A stretch of DNA of 64,000 nucleotides from Angelakisella sp. (GTDB lineage: Bacteria > Bacillota > Clostridia > Oscillospirales > Ruminococcaceae). Positions 34,936 through 44,423 of the stretch are shown here, piece by piece. Position 1 is the first letter of the stretch; every line of letters starts with the position of its first letter. The DNA lies in the NCBI GenBank assembly GCA_020024555.1, contig JAHHTQ010000005.1, forward strand, positions 1-64,000. Direction: 5' to 3'. The notes beneath the pieces were generated by a model, which had not been told where the DNA came from, ran no database searches, and saw only the letters and a list, made by a program, of their open reading frames with translations. Made by a program: the position numbers and the translations under genes.

Positions 34936-36360
34936 ATGGAACAGTTTGAAAAAATAAATGAAAATGTTGAAGATATATTTACACCCACAGATGCTGATGC
35001 AACTGTAAATGTAAGTGCTGATAAAATGATGGCTTCAATTTTTGTATTTTCTCCTAAACATGGAGGTCAAGATATTAGTGAAATTAAATTGAGAGAAGCT
35101 CTTAATTTAAAAGGTGTGGTTTTTGGAATAAATGAGGATTTACTTAAAGATATAGTAAGTAAAAAAATGTATAATGAAGAAATCACTATTGCAAAAGCCA
35201 AACAGAAAACAGATGGAACAGATGCTTTTATAGAAGAATATTTTGAACACGAGTTAAAGTTAGAGCCGTTTAAGAATCCTGATGGAACAGTGGATTTTAA
35301 AACTCTTAATATTATACGTGAAGTTAAAATGGGAGTTTTAATCGCAAAGAAGACGCCTGCAACACAGGGTGTAGACGGAACTACTGTTTTGGGAACACCT
35401 ATTGTTGCAAGACAAGGCAAAGATATTAATATACAAGTAGGTGAAAATACAAGAATAACCGATGACGGATTGGAATTATATACAAATGCAAAAGGAAATC
35501 TTGTATATAAAGGCAATAGGTTTAATGTTGAAACATTGTTTATTGTAGATGGTAATGTTGATAATAACACAGGTAACCTTATTTTCAGTGGAGATATATT
35601 GGTTAAAGGTGATGTTTTTGAAGGATATACAATCAAGGCAAAAGGTCAGGTACATGTTAAAGGCGGTGTGCAAGGCGGTATTATCCAAGCAGGCGGAGAT
35701 GTCATTGTTGACGGTGGTTTTAATGGAATGACTGATGGCGAAATTACCTCAAAACATAATATTAAAGCTAAATTTTTGCAAAACTGTAAAGCAAACGCTC
35801 AGGGAAATATTGAGGCAGAGGCAGTAATAAATTCTTATGTAAACTGTAACGGCGACCTTATTGTAACAAGTAATAAAGGTGTAATAACCGGAGGTAAATG
35901 TAATGTTTTGCATAGAGTGGAAGCAAAAGTTATAGGTTCGGAGATAAATACGCCTACACGTATAAATATTGGTGTTTCACCGCAACTTTTAGAAGAAAAG
36001 AATAGTTTGAACAGTGAAATATTAAAGATAAATGAAAATAATGATTTGATTGAGAAAAACTTAAAATTTATAGAATATGCGGTAGCGCATGGAGAGTCAT
36101 TGGGAAAGTACAAAGAAACACGTGATGTTTGCAGTAAACAAAAGATAATAAATATGATAAACTTATCAAAACATAACAAACGTCTGGAAGAAATAAATAA
36201 TATTATAGAAGAAAGTAATGTTGGTTCAGAGGTTAGGGCATCGCAGGTATTTCCTTCAACAAAGATAAGTTTTGCATCAATTTCAACAGTTGTAAAAAAA
36301 GAGATAGCAAGAGCTGTTTTTAGAGTAGAAGATGGTGAAATTAAAGTTTCAACGTTCTGA
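34936..36360 (+). CDS. FapA/DUF342 family protein
   Basis: A 474-residue protein of the DUF342 (flagellar assembly protein A) family. Residues about 75-170 form the N-terminal domain. The middle is a right-handed beta-helix of Gly/Asn/Val repeats (TLFIVDGNVDNNTGNLIFSG, then VKGDV, VKGGVQGG, GDVIVDGG, GNIEAEAVINSYV). A coiled coil follows at about 355-420. The fold resembles bactofilins and MinC, so an assembly or scaffold role near the membrane is plausible. ATG 34936 follows GGAGAG; the ATG at 34921 precedes it. It is last gene of the flagellar run. Confidence 0.88.
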   Translation: MEQFEKINENVEDIFTPTDADATVNVSADKMMASIFVFSPKHGGQDISEIKLREALNLKGVVFGINEDLLKDIVSKKMYNEEITIAKAKQKTDGTDAFIEEYFEHELKLEPFKNPDGTVDFKTLNIIREVKMGVLIAKKTPATQGVDGTTVLGTPIVARQGKDINIQVGENTRITDDGLELYTNAKGNLVYKGNRFNVETLFIVDGNVDNNTGNLIFSGDILVKGDVFEGYTIKAKGQVHVKGGVQGGIIQAGGDVIVDGGFNGMTDGEITSKHNIKAKFLQNCKANAQGNIEAEAVINSYVNCNGDLIVTSNKGVITGGKCNVLHRVEAKVIGSEINTPTRINIGVSPQLLEEKNSLNSEILKINENNDLIEKNLKFIEYAVAHGESLGKYKETRDVCSKQKIINMINLSKHNKRLEEINNIIEESNVGSEVRASQVFPSTKISFASISTVVKKEIARAVFRVEDGEIKVSTF

Positions 36361-36406
36361 TTTTGGGGTTGATTGAATAAAATATATAAAGAAATACAGT
36401 ATTATA

Positions 36407-36733
36407 TTGATTAAACACATTAAAATTTTTTTTGTTATAGGTATTATTATTTTTTTCTTATATTTTTTTAATATAGGTTGTCCGATAAGATATTTCATAG
36501 GCTATCCTTGTCCGACCTGTGGTATAACCAGGTCTATATTATGTCTTTTAAGATTGGACTTCAAAGGATTTATATATTATAATCCTATGACAGTTATTAT
36601 TATATTGGCTTTTATTTTGGCAATTCATAGAAAAATAATACCTATTAATAAAAAATTGGTTGATGTCTTGGTTTGCATTATGGCTTTGCTTATTTTTATT
36701 GTGTATATAATAAGATTTAATAATATACCATAG
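36407..36733 (+). CDS. DUF2752 family membrane protein
   Basis: A 108-residue protein with three hydrophobic helices (about 6-24, 50-72, 82-104). The diagnostic loop GYPCPTCGITRSI contains the CPxCGxTRS motif of DUF2752. Function unknown; it often neighbours TM2-domain genes, as it does here. The start TTG 36407 has only a poor site (AAAGAA), and no better in-frame start exists after the TGA at 36374. Expression may depend on coupling or be low. Confidence 0.8.
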   Translation: MIKHIKIFFVIGIIIFFLYFFNIGCPIRYFIGYPCPTCGITRSILCLLRLDFKGFIYYNPMTVIIILAFILAIHRKIIPINKKLVDVLVCIMALLIFIVYIIRFNNIP

Positions 36734-36807
36734 AGTACTAAGCTTATAATTAACTTATAAAAGAAAAAGCGGTGTTTTAATTTAATGATTTTTGGGGAGG
36801 TATTATT

Positions 36808-37143
36808 ATGAATCAGCAAAAAATCGATATGTTTATACTGGCAAATCAAAAATATTTTCCGCCTGAAAAAATTATGTATATTCGTGATAGATTATCAATG
36901 ATAGATGAATCAAAATGGATATTGATTTCAGCAGTTGAATTTAAAGATCCAACACTTATTTTGGTTCTCTCTATACTATTCGGTTATTTGGGAATAGATA
37001 GATTTATATTGGGTGATATTGGTATGGGTATATTAAAACTTCTAACAGGTGGTTTATGCGGTATACTGACTATTATTGATTGGTTTATTATTATGAACAA
37101 AACAAGGGAACTTAACTTTAATAATTTTATGGCAGTATTGTAA
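36808..37143 (+). CDS. TM2 domain-containing protein, copy 1
   Basis: A 111-residue protein: about 50 soluble N-terminal residues (QQKIDMFILANQKYFP), then the TM2 domain. The latter has two helices joined by a short turn with the conserved GYLGIDRFILGDIGMGILKLL and a second helix ending DWFIIM. TM2 proteins are membrane proteins of unknown role. It is about 73% identical, without gaps, to the next gene by hand count. GGGGAGG precedes the ATG, and a strong terminator follows. Confidence 0.88.
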   Translation: MNQQKIDMFILANQKYFPPEKIMYIRDRLSMIDESKWILISAVEFKDPTLILVLSILFGYLGIDRFILGDIGMGILKLLTGGLCGILTIIDWFIIMNKTRELNFNNFMAVL

Positions 37144-37156
37144 TAAAAGTAATTTT

Positions 37157-37191
37157 AGTATGTGTAAGTTTTATTTACACATACTTTTTTT
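37157..37191 (+). terminator. Rho-independent terminator after TM2 copy 1
   Basis: AGTATGTGTAA (37157-37167) pairs with TTACACATACT (37175-37185), 11 bp, loop 7 nt, running straight into seven T (37185-37191). It starts 14 nt after the stop. Confidence 0.9.
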
Positions 37192-37240
37192 GCGTTTTTA
37201 TAAAATTAGTAAATTTTTATAATATTTTTCTCGTAGAATG

Positions 37241-37269
37241 TTGATTTTTATATAATTTAATGGTATAAT
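37241..37269 (+). promoter_or_regulatory. Sigma-A promoter of TM2 copy 2
   Basis: TTGATT (37241-37246), 17-nt spacer, TATAAT (37264-37269). It lies about 70 nt before the start codon and after a terminator, so the second copy is independently transcribed. Confidence 0.7.
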
Positions 37270-37340
37270 ATGGTAAAAATATAATTATATTATATTATAG
37301 TATTTTATTATAAAATTTAATTATAAAGAGGGGTATTATT

Positions 37341-37676
37341 ATGGATCAACAAAAGATTGATATGTTTATGCTGACAAATCAAAAATTCTTCCCTGCGGAC
37401 AAAATGATTTATATTCGTGAGAGACTTTCAACTCTTGATGAAGGAAAATGGGCAATGATTTCAACAGTTGAATTTAAAGATCCAACACTGATTTTGATTA
37501 TCTCTATATTCTTGGGTTCTTTGGGTATAGATAGATTTATGATAGGCGATGTTGGTATGGGTATATTAAAATTATTAACCGCTGGTCTATGTGGTATATT
37601 GACTATTATTGACTGGTTTATAATAATGAATAAAGTAAAAGAACTTAACTTTAATACTTTAATGACAATATTGTAA
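37341..37676 (+). CDS. TM2 domain-containing protein, copy 2
   Basis: A 111-residue paralogue of the gene at 36808, with the same layout: QQKIDMFMLTNQKFFP, then GSLGIDRFMIGDVGMGILKLL and DWFIIM. Differences are mostly conservative and spread evenly, so both copies appear to be under selection. It has its own promoter and terminator. AGAGGGG fits the ATG. Tandem duplication is the simplest origin. Confidence 0.88.
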   Translation: MDQQKIDMFMLTNQKFFPADKMIYIRERLSTLDEGKWAMISTVEFKDPTLILIISIFLGSLGIDRFMIGDVGMGILKLLTAGLCGILTIIDWFIIMNKVKELNFNTLMTIL

Positions 37677-37774
37677 TATTTTTTGTATGTCGATTTATAT
37701 TTTTACATAGCATATTATATTTAAAAATAACTTGTATTTTGAAAAGTAGTATTATTAATGTATATTATAAATAT

Positions 37775-37826
37775 AAAGATGCTCTACCTATGTGTATTGG
37801 GTAGAGCATCTTTATGTTTGGTTTTT
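37775..37826 (+). terminator. Rho-independent terminator after TM2 copy 2
   Basis: AAAGATGCTCTACC (37775-37788) and GGTAGAGCATCTTT (37800-37813) form a perfect 14-bp stem with an 11-nt loop. A T-rich tract (GTTTGGTTTTTGTTTTT) follows. It lies about 100 nt after the stop. The rest of the spacer to the receptor gene at 38063 holds only a promoter. Confidence 0.8.
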
Positions 37827-37915
37827 GTTTTTCTTTTCGTTAAATAAATTTATGTATTGCGTTTTTTCTTCATTTTCTTTTGTGAATATTTTTCCAATAA
37901 ATGCGTCACATTTTG

Positions 37916-37944
37916 TTGCTTTTTAAAATATAAGGTGTTATAAT
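37916..37944 (+). promoter_or_regulatory. Sigma-A promoter of the chemoreceptor gene
   Basis: TTGCTT (37916-37921), 17-nt spacer, TATAAT (37939-37944) preceded by TG (extended -10). The leader would be about 110 nt. No sigma-28 box (TAAA / CCGATA) is apparent, so this receptor may be made with housekeeping polymerase. Confidence 0.65.
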
Positions 37945-38062
37945 TTAACATAGTATCAATAAATATAAAAAAAGTGTGGTTTTCTCGGAAATTGTACTTT
38001 TAATAATGTAGTCGATTATTTAATTAATTAAAAGTAATCATCATATTATAGGAGTGAGGCAA

Positions 38063-39835
38063 ATGAAAAATTTAAAGATTAGAAATAAATTTTTAGTAGT
38101 TTTTGGCGTAATAATAGCTGTTTTATTGGTAATTACTACATTATCCTCAGTTGCATTTAAAATAACTGGCGGTAACTTTCAGAACTTTTATGATAATAGC
38201 TATAAATTAATGACCAGAACATACGATATGAGAATAAGTATGGAATCAGCTATGAAAAATATTTTGAGTACCATTAGTGCGGATTCGCAGTCAGAGGTAC
38301 AAAAATTTATTGATGCAGCAAATAAAGCTTTGGGATTGATAAAAGAGAACTATGAGTATTTAAAAGAAAATGCAACACCGGAAGTTAAGAAACTTAATGA
38401 AGATTTGAATTCAATCCTTTTAAATACAGGAACTGTTAAAGAAAGACTTTTCAGTTTGGCTCTGCAAAACAGAGATCAGGAAGCAAAAACAGTATTTTTC
38501 CTCCAATATCAACCGGAACTAATTAAAGCTGGGTTAATACTTAAACAAATAGATGATATTTCAACTGAAAATGCTGATAACAACTTTACACAGAATCAGT
38601 CTTATTTAAATATGAGGCTATATTTTATTGTAGCTCTTGCGGTATTAGGCGTTATCTTTGTATTATTGTTGGTACTATATCTGACAAAGATAATCACAAC
38701 TCCAATAAAGCAGATAGAAAATGTTGTAACTGAGATGAGTAAAGGTAGTCTAAATGTTGATATAGATTATATTGCAAAAGACGAACTGGGTAATCTTGCA
38801 TCAAACGTACATATATTGGTAGCAAGCTTAAAGTCTGTTGTTGACGATATTACTTATTCTTTAAACGAAATGGCAGAGGGTAATTTCAGTATATCAAGTA
38901 AAGATGAAGGTAAATATATAGGTGATTATAAGCCTCTGCTTGTTTCTATGAAAAATATAAATAAGAAATTAAGTGATACTCTATATAATATAAGGGTGTC
39001 AGCAGAGCAAGTTAATACAGGCGCGGATCAAGTTTCTTCCGGCGCGCAAGCGTTATCACAAGGCGCAACTGAACAGGCAAGCGCAATAGAAGAACTATCG
39101 GCAACAATAATTGAAATTTCTTCAAAAATTAAGGCAAATGCCGATAATGCCGTTTATGCAGGAAGTATATCGGAACAAGCAGGTGTTAGTGTTCAAGACA
39201 GTAATGAAAAGATGGGTGAACTGACAAATGCAATGCAAAATATTACTGATATTTCAAATGAAATCAGTAAAATTATTAAAACTATTGATGATATTGCTTT
39301 CCAAACAAATATACTTGCGCTCAATGCGGCAGTAGAGGCGGCGCGCGCGGGCGAAGCAGGTAAAGGTTTTGCGGTTGTTGCTGATGAAGTACGTAATTTG
39401 GCGCAAAAATCCGCTGAGGCTGCGAAAAATACAACTATATTGATAGAAAATACAGTTGATGCAGTTAATAACGGTAATAAACTGGCAAATGAAACGGCTG
39501 AATCACTGTCAAAAGTTGTTGAAAACGTAACAAACATCAATAATAAGATTAAAGAGATTGCAAATGCGTCAGAAGAACAAGCAAGCGCTGTTAATCAAAT
39601 AACACTTGGTGTTGAGCAGATTTCAGCAGTCGTACAGACTAACTCTGCTACATCTGAGGAAAGCGCCGCATCAAGTCAGGAATTATCAGGACAGGCAAAT
39701 ATTCTTAAAAATTTGGTAGAAAAATTCAAATTGATGAATGATACAGCAAGCGCATATAATCCAACAATTAATTATAACAATACAGAAGACAATTTTTATA
39801 GTCAAACATATTCACCGGACGGAAGCAAATATTGA
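38063..39835 (+). CDS. Methyl-accepting chemotaxis protein
   Basis: A 590-residue transmembrane chemoreceptor. Helix 1 is at about 9-30; the periplasmic domain to about 185 is all-helical, like 4HB_MCP. Helix 2 is at about 188-210, followed by HAMP and a second HAMP-like stretch (about 212-315). The signalling domain carries the invariant hairpin tip [20 protein letters not shown] (about 415). Methylation segments with Gln/Glu pairs flank it. The C-terminus lacks a CheR-tether pentapeptide. ATG 38063 follows AGGAGTGAGG; GTG 38054 is inside that site. The ligand is unknown. Confidence 0.95.
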   Translation: MKNLKIRNKFLVVFGVIIAVLLVITTLSSVAFKITGGNFQNFYDNSYKLMTRTYDMRISMESAMKNILSTISADSQSEVQKFIDAANKALGLIKENYEYLKENATPEVKKLNEDLNSILLNTGTVKERLFSLALQNRDQEAKTVFFLQYQPELIKAGLILKQIDDISTENADNNFTQNQSYLNMRLYFIVALAVLGVIFVLLLVLYLTKIITTPIKQIENVVTEMSKGSLNVDIDYIAKDELGNLASNVHILVASLKSVVDDITYSLNEMAEGNFSISSKDEGKYIGDYKPLLVSMKNINKKLSDTLYNIRVSAEQVNTGADQVSSGAQALSQGATEQASAIEELSATIIEISSKIKANADNAVYAGSISEQAGVSVQDSNEKMGELTNAMQNITDISNEISKIIKTIDDIAFQTNILALNAAVEAARAGEAGKGFAVVADEVRNLAQKSAEAAKNTTILIENTVDAVNNGNKLANETAESLSKVVENVTNINNKIKEIANASEEQASAVNQITLGVEQISAVVQTNSATSEESAASSQELSGQANILKNLVEKFKLMNDTASAYNPTINYNNTEDNFYSQTYSPDGSKY

Positions 39836-39858
39836 TAAAACTTTTGAATTATAATAAA

Positions 39859-39901
39859 AAAATCCTATTTTATGATTTTAAATATCATAGAATAGGATTT
39901 T
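39859..39901. terminator. Bidirectional terminator between receptor and deacetylase genes
   Basis: AAAATCCTATTTTATGAT (39859-39876) pairs with 39884-39901 over 18 bp with one G-U pair. There are A-runs on the left and T-runs on the right, so it serves both the plus-strand receptor and the minus-strand deacetylase ending at 39909. Confidence 0.85.
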
Positions 39902-39908
39902 CCTCTAT

Positions 39909-40802
39909 TTATGCAAAATTCTTTTCAATTATGTTTTTTAAGCTTATAGTATCTGAGCGAATATATCTGGGTATTCTGTAAAGACAACTGTCATCAAATT
40001 TCTTTGCTGTAAACTTTTTGTCGCAAGCATCTAAACTGGCAAGAAATCCCATATCTATGATACATTTATAGCTGTCTTTACTTATTCTGCCGAATGGATA
40101 AGTATAGGCAACAGGTTTAAATCCCACGTTTTTATAAAATAAATCTTGTGTTTTGGTAGCGTCTTCCGTAAATATTCTTTGGTATTCTTCATTACTTTCG
40201 TTATATTTTTTTTCAGAACCCTTCCTACCCTTATTTAAACTGTGCATATCATAGCTGTGATTTAAAAATTCCACATAGCCACTCTTTTGCATTTCATCAA
40301 TATGTTCCCAATTTAAACTTGCATAACTTTCGTGGGTATCTATGGTTTTGGTATACTTTTCAGCCTCCGAACCTATAACTGATATTGTTCCACATTCATT
40401 ATATTTTTTTAAGAGAGGAAAAGCGTTAAGATAATTATTATAATATCCATCATCAAAAGTAAGCAGTATAGGTTTATCCGGCAGTTTAGTTCCTTTTTTT
40501 ACATAGTTTATTATATCTATTAAAAAAACAGTTTTGTATCCGTTTTTTTGCAGATATATAATGTCATTTTCAAGCGCCTTTGGTGTTATTACATATTTAT
40601 TTTGTTTATTTGAATTACTGTATATTGAATGATACATTATTACGGGAATGGTTATACTGTCACGATTATCGGTAAGTTCTTTAATATTAATGCTTTCGGT
40701 GGTTATTACCTGAGAATCAAACATTACTATAAAAAAGATTAGTATCACTAAAATACATATAATTAAAGATACAGTAAATTTAAATATTTTTTTGGTTTTC
40801 AC
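39909..40802 (-). CDS. Polysaccharide deacetylase (CE4 family)
   Basis: A secreted or membrane-anchored enzyme that removes N-acetyl groups from a glycan, perhaps peptidoglycan. The N-terminal membrane helix is at about 8-28. NodB domain motifs: motif 1 PILLTFDDGYYNN (catalytic Asp and metal Asp), motif 2 near FLNHSYDMHSL (H-S-Y-D-M-H), and late blocks PVAYTYPFG and GFLASLDACD. The upstream IPVIMYHSIY is common in this group. There are 297 residues. GTG 40802 lies 9 nt after AGAGGAG. It is divergent from a carboxypeptidase gene, both acting on the wall. Confidence 0.9.
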   Translation of the reverse strand: MKTKKIFKFTVSLIICILVILIFFIVMFDSQVITTESINIKELTDNRDSITIPVIMYHSIYSNSNKQNKYVITPKALENDIIYLQKNGYKTVFLIDIINYVKKGTKLPDKPILLTFDDGYYNNYLNAFPLLKKYNECGTISVIGSEAEKYTKTIDTHESYASLNWEHIDEMQKSGYVEFLNHSYDMHSLNKGRKGSEKKYNESNEEYQRIFTEDATKTQDLFYKNVGFKPVAYTYPFGRISKDSYKCIIDMGFLASLDACDKKFTAKKFDDSCLYRIPRYIRSDTISLKNIIEKNFA

Positions 40803-40944
40803 TCTAAAATACTCCTCTAAAATAAATATATTAATAATACAGTATATATAATAAGAACCTAAAATATACTGAATTTTTTACAAAGTGAAATCATATATTA
40901 TGATAAGGTATTTAATAAATCTTTTGTATGGAGGGTGTTTTCGT

Positions 40945-42171
40945 GTGAAAAAAATAATTTCTATATGTATTGCTCTTTTTATATGTATGTCAAATATAGA
41001 TGTCGCAATGTGTAGTGAAATAGGTGGAACAAATTTTGAGGAGAATGTAGAGGTAAACGTACCTGTCTATAAAGTACAAAAAGAAATAGATGACGCAAAA
41101 AACATCTCTCCGGAAAATAAACTGCCTGTTAAATCAGCAATATTAATTGAACAGAATACGGGAAAAGTATTATTGGAACAAGATGCGGATATAAAATTAC
41201 CACCCGCATCTGTTACGAAGATAATGACACTGTTACTGGTTATGGAGGCGCTGGATAGTAAGAAAATATCGCTTAATGATAAGGTTACCTGTTCCGAAAA
41301 TGCTTCGCAATATGGAGGAAGTCAAATATGGTTAAAACCGAATGAAGTAATGACTGTAGACGATTTGATAAAAGCCACAGCTATTGCAAGCGCAAACGAT
41401 GCGACGGTATGTTTGGCAGAATATCTTGCAGGAAGCGAAGATGCCTTTATTGCAGAGATGAATAAAAAAGCGCAGGAACTTGGTATGAAGAATACAACTT
41501 TTAAGTGCATAGAGGGACTCGATACAGAGGGACACCTAACAACAGCAAGGGATATTTCCATTATGTCAAGGGAACTTATGAAACATACAACAATAAAGAA
41601 TTATACAACAGTTTGGATGGATTCATTAAGAAACGGTGAAACACAGCTTGTAAATACAAATAGATTGGTAAGATTTTATGAGGGAGCGACAGGACTGAAA
41701 ACAGGAACAACAAGCGGTGCGGGTAGCTGTATTTCGGCGACTGCCACAAGAAACGGATTGGATTTGGTAGCGGTTATTATGGGCGCTGATACCAGTGATT
41801 TGAGGTTTTCAACAGCGAGGGGTCTTTTGGATTGGGGTTTTGCAAACTATACAAATATAAAGGTAGAGCCACAACCACTGGAACCTATTACGGTAAAAGG
41901 CGGAACACAGGAAACCTGTAATATAAAAGCTATGATACCGCAAGGGATAGTTGTAAATAAAAATGATGCGGAGCTTATAACGCAAAATTTTGAGTTGCCT
42001 GAATTTATAGAAGCGCCACTTGCTATGGGTGACGAGATAGGAACTCTTACAATAAAAGTTGGTGAAGAAGAATATATGAAATGTCCTATAGTGTGCGAGG
42101 AAGATGTGCCAAAAATGACATTTGGTTTTGCTCTCAAAAATATATTTTCACAGTTATTTAAACTGTCTTGA
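40945..42171 (+). CDS. D-alanyl-D-alanine carboxypeptidase (DacF/S11 family)
   Basis: A low-molecular-weight penicillin-binding protein. It has 408 residues with a signal peptide (1 to about 22, KKIISICIALFICMS). Active-site blocks are complete: S89-V-T-K92, S149-A-N151 and K252-T-G254. The C-terminal PBP5_C-like domain (about 300-390) and a short final helix (FGFALKNIFSQLF) are the typical membrane-anchoring end. The start is GTG 40945, nine nt after GGAGGG; the ATG at 40885 lacks a site. It is a paralogue of the gene at 5968 but canonical in motif three. Confidence 0.93.
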   Translation: MKKIISICIALFICMSNIDVAMCSEIGGTNFEENVEVNVPVYKVQKEIDDAKNISPENKLPVKSAILIEQNTGKVLLEQDADIKLPPASVTKIMTLLLVMEALDSKKISLNDKVTCSENASQYGGSQIWLKPNEVMTVDDLIKATAIASANDATVCLAEYLAGSEDAFIAEMNKKAQELGMKNTTFKCIEGLDTEGHLTTARDISIMSRELMKHTTIKNYTTVWMDSLRNGETQLVNTNRLVRFYEGATGLKTGTTSGAGSCISATATRNGLDLVAVIMGADTSDLRFSTARGLLDWGFANYTNIKVEPQPLEPITVKGGTQETCNIKAMIPQGIVVNKNDAELITQNFELPEFIEAPLAMGDEIGTLTIKVGEEEYMKCPIVCEEDVPKMTFGFALKNIFSQLFKLS

Positions 42172-42180
42172 TTATTTTTT
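42150..42180 (+). terminator. Possible terminator within the carboxypeptidase 3' end
   Basis: ACAGTT (42150-42155), loop ATTTA, AACTGT (42161-42166), then CTTGATTATTTTTT. The stem is inside the last codons, because the convergent genes touch with no spacer. Weak evidence. Confidence 0.35.
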
Positions 42181-43815
42181 ACTGTAATATTCACAGTTAA
42201 GGGCAGGGTTTGTTAAAAGCGTTACATTGTCAGCTATCTCCTTGAAAACTTTTGCGGGTTTATCCGCGCCGTTGCCTCCGCCCTCTTCAAAAATTGTAAT
42301 TGCATATTTGGGGTCTTCGGTTGGGAAAAATCCTGCAAACCAGCCATGCACAACTTCATTGTTATTTATAAATTGTCCCGTCTGCGCCGAACCTGTTTTC
42401 CCTGCGCAAGTACAAAAGTTACTTTGAGCCTCTTTACCACTGCCATTTATTACTACATCAGACAGAAGTTCATTGAGTGTTTTTGCCGTATTGGTTGAAA
42501 ACACTCTTTCTTTTTTTTCTGGGATTTGTTTATTATATATACTGTATCCGTCATTTGTAAGTCCTTTGTAGAGAGTAGGATTTACCGCATATCCGCCATT
42601 AGCGACAGTTGACATCATAGCTGTTATTTGTATTGGTGTGGCGGTAAGCAAACCTTGTCCAAAACATAAATTGCAAAATTCACCTTTTGTTATTGTATCC
42701 TTTTGTGGTATAGTGCCACTACTTGCCACTATGCCTTCCGCAAGTTTCATTTCTTTGCCAAAACCTATTTTTTCGGCAATATCGATTATTGAGTTTGCGC
42801 CAATCTTTTGACCGAGTTCTATAAAATATACATTACAGGAATGAGCCATAGCCTGCCACATATCTATTTCCCAATGTCCCGAACGCTGATGACAGCCAAA
42901 AGTTATATCATTTAAAGTATATTTACCGCTGCATATTTCTTTGTGTTCGGTACTGATACCTTGTTCCAAGGCTGCGGCAGATATAATTGTTTTGAATGTA
43001 GAACCTACGTTATATGCGGCTATTGCCCTATTAAATAAAGCCCCGTTTTTATCGTTTATTGCTGTTTGCATATCGTTTTGTGAAAAAGTGGGTTTGCTTA
43101 CCATTGCCATTATCTCGCCTGTATTTATATCCATAACAACGCAAGCGCCTTTTTTGATGTCGGTCATTGCTTTTTCGCTTATTTTTTGTATATCTTTATC
43201 AATAGTAAGAATTACGCCACCTTGTGAATATTTACCATAGCGGGTATCAACTATTTTTTCTATATCGTTGCCGAGCGCGTTGCCATAAGCGTTTACATTA
43301 TATGTTAATTTTACTTTACCGCCCATTTCTTTTAAAAAATCATTATAGCCTTTTTCAATTCCGTATACTCCGTTTTTTTCGTTATTGAGATAGCCTATTA
43401 TGTGTGGCGCAATTTGTTCATCTTCATATCTTTCTGGAATTTGATATACGTTTAATCCCAAAGACTCTGTAAAATGTTCATTGGTTACTATTTTTGTTGG
43501 TTTGCCACTTTCGAGCGATGGAAGTATTGCGTTAAAATCATCATCATTTAATGTAGTTTTAAGCGTTGTAAGGACATTTGGCATAGGTATTACAGAGAGA
43601 ACATTGTGTATTTGTGTATTTACTATCGGTCGCAAATGTCTGTCATATATATACCCTCTTTGTTCACCGATATTTATTGAGTATAGACTTTGATTTGAGG
43701 ATACCGATTTATATGAATTAATATTGATGATATTTATTATTTGCACATAAACAATCGAAAAAGACAATATAAAGAGGAAAAAAACGATAATAATTCTTTT
43801 GCCAATACTTTTCAT
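42172..43815 (-). CDS. Class B penicillin-binding protein (transpeptidase)
   Basis: Cross-links peptidoglycan peptides. It has 547 residues: an N-terminal membrane helix (about 8-31), a dimerisation domain (about 48-200) beginning EQRGYIYDRHLRPI, and a transpeptidase domain. Motifs are S272-T-F-K275, S325-C-N327 and K473-T-G475. There are no PASTA repeats, and it is shorter than SpoVD/PBP2x, so it resembles the compact PbpA/FtsI-like clostridial type. Whether it serves elongation, division or sporulation is not clear. AAAGGTTG precedes the ATG. It converges with the carboxypeptidase gene with zero bases between stops. Confidence 0.92.
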   Translation of the reverse strand: MKSIGKRIIIVFFLFILSFSIVYVQIINIININSYKSVSSNQSLYSINIGEQRGYIYDRHLRPIVNTQIHNVLSVIPMPNVLTTLKTTLNDDDFNAILPSLESGKPTKIVTNEHFTESLGLNVYQIPERYEDEQIAPHIIGYLNNEKNGVYGIEKGYNDFLKEMGGKVKLTYNVNAYGNALGNDIEKIVDTRYGKYSQGGVILTIDKDIQKISEKAMTDIKKGACVVMDINTGEIMAMVSKPTFSQNDMQTAINDKNGALFNRAIAAYNVGSTFKTIISAAALEQGISTEHKEICSGKYTLNDITFGCHQRSGHWEIDMWQAMAHSCNVYFIELGQKIGANSIIDIAEKIGFGKEMKLAEGIVASSGTIPQKDTITKGEFCNLCFGQGLLTATPIQITAMMSTVANGGYAVNPTLYKGLTNDGYSIYNKQIPEKKERVFSTNTAKTLNELLSDVVINGSGKEAQSNFCTCAGKTGSAQTGQFINNNEVVHGWFAGFFPTEDPKYAITIFEEGGGNGADKPAKVFKEIADNVTLLTNPALNCEYYSKK

Positions 43816-43995
43816 ATAAACACAACCTTTATTTTTGTATTATTGATAGTATTGATATTTATTGAAAATTTATACAATTATAAATACATTAATGAATAAT
43901 TAGTTAAATATGTGCAATAATATTATTGACAAATTATATTTTCCTGTATAAAAAGACAAAATGTGTCAAAAATGTATTTAATATATCAAAAACTA

Positions 43996-44024
43996 TTGAT
44001 TTTTTAGACACAATATGTTAATAT
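43996..44024 (+). promoter_or_regulatory. Putative promoter of the riboswitch transcript
   Basis: TTGATT (43996-44001), 17-nt spacer, TAATAT (44019-44024). It places the start about 60 nt before the aptamer. TTGACA at 43926 with TATAAA at 15-nt spacing is an alternative. The rest of 43816-43995 is A/T-rich with no gene. Confidence 0.4.
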
Positions 44025-44091
44025 AATTAAGTCGTTCATATTTAGTGAAAATATGGATTTAAAATTTAATAATTTTAAAATCTTTTGATTT

Positions 44092-44310
44092 AGATAGAGG
44101 TTGCGGTAATTAAAAGTAACTAAACAATAATGTGGCAACAGTTGTTAGTGAAAGGAATTATCGCCGAAACAAATATTTTTGCCAAAGATATTTGTTGGGA
44201 CGTTATAGAATATGTAGCGTACTGTCACATTTGTGGAGTGCTATCGTTTTTAATGCTTATAACGGCATTGTGATGTTTCCATAAGTGAGATATTGCAGTG
44301 CTGTTTTTTT
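44092..44310 (+). promoter_or_regulatory. Lysine riboswitch (L-box) with terminator
   Basis: Conserved L-box blocks appear in order: AGAGGTTGCGG (44096 on), AGTAACTAA (44115 on), GTTAGTGAAAGGAA (44144 on), TCGCCGAAAC (44161 on) and TTGGGACG. Then comes the highly conserved end TACTGTCACATTTGTGGAG (about 44220-44238). An expression platform follows: a G-U-rich hairpin (arms about 44262-44275 and 44290-44303) with seven T (44304-44310). Lysine binding should favour this terminator and switch the downstream transporter off. Confidence 0.93.
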
Positions 44311-44423
44311 GTCAGTAATAGCGCAATACAGCTTATGGTTATAGAAAAAACACTTCTCATAAAATCTAATGGAATTTATTGAATTATTAAAAAATTTTAA
44401 AGTATAAAGGAGAAGTCGTTAAA

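Noticed and set aside
36374-36415. Short ORF starting at TTG 36373
   Set aside because: It stops after 13 codons, and no ribosome site precedes it; a leader peptide is not supported.
38000-38060. Sigma-28 promoter before the chemoreceptor (GTCGATTAT)
   Set aside because: No TAAA at correct spacing, and a much better sigma-A-type promoter lies at 37916-37944.
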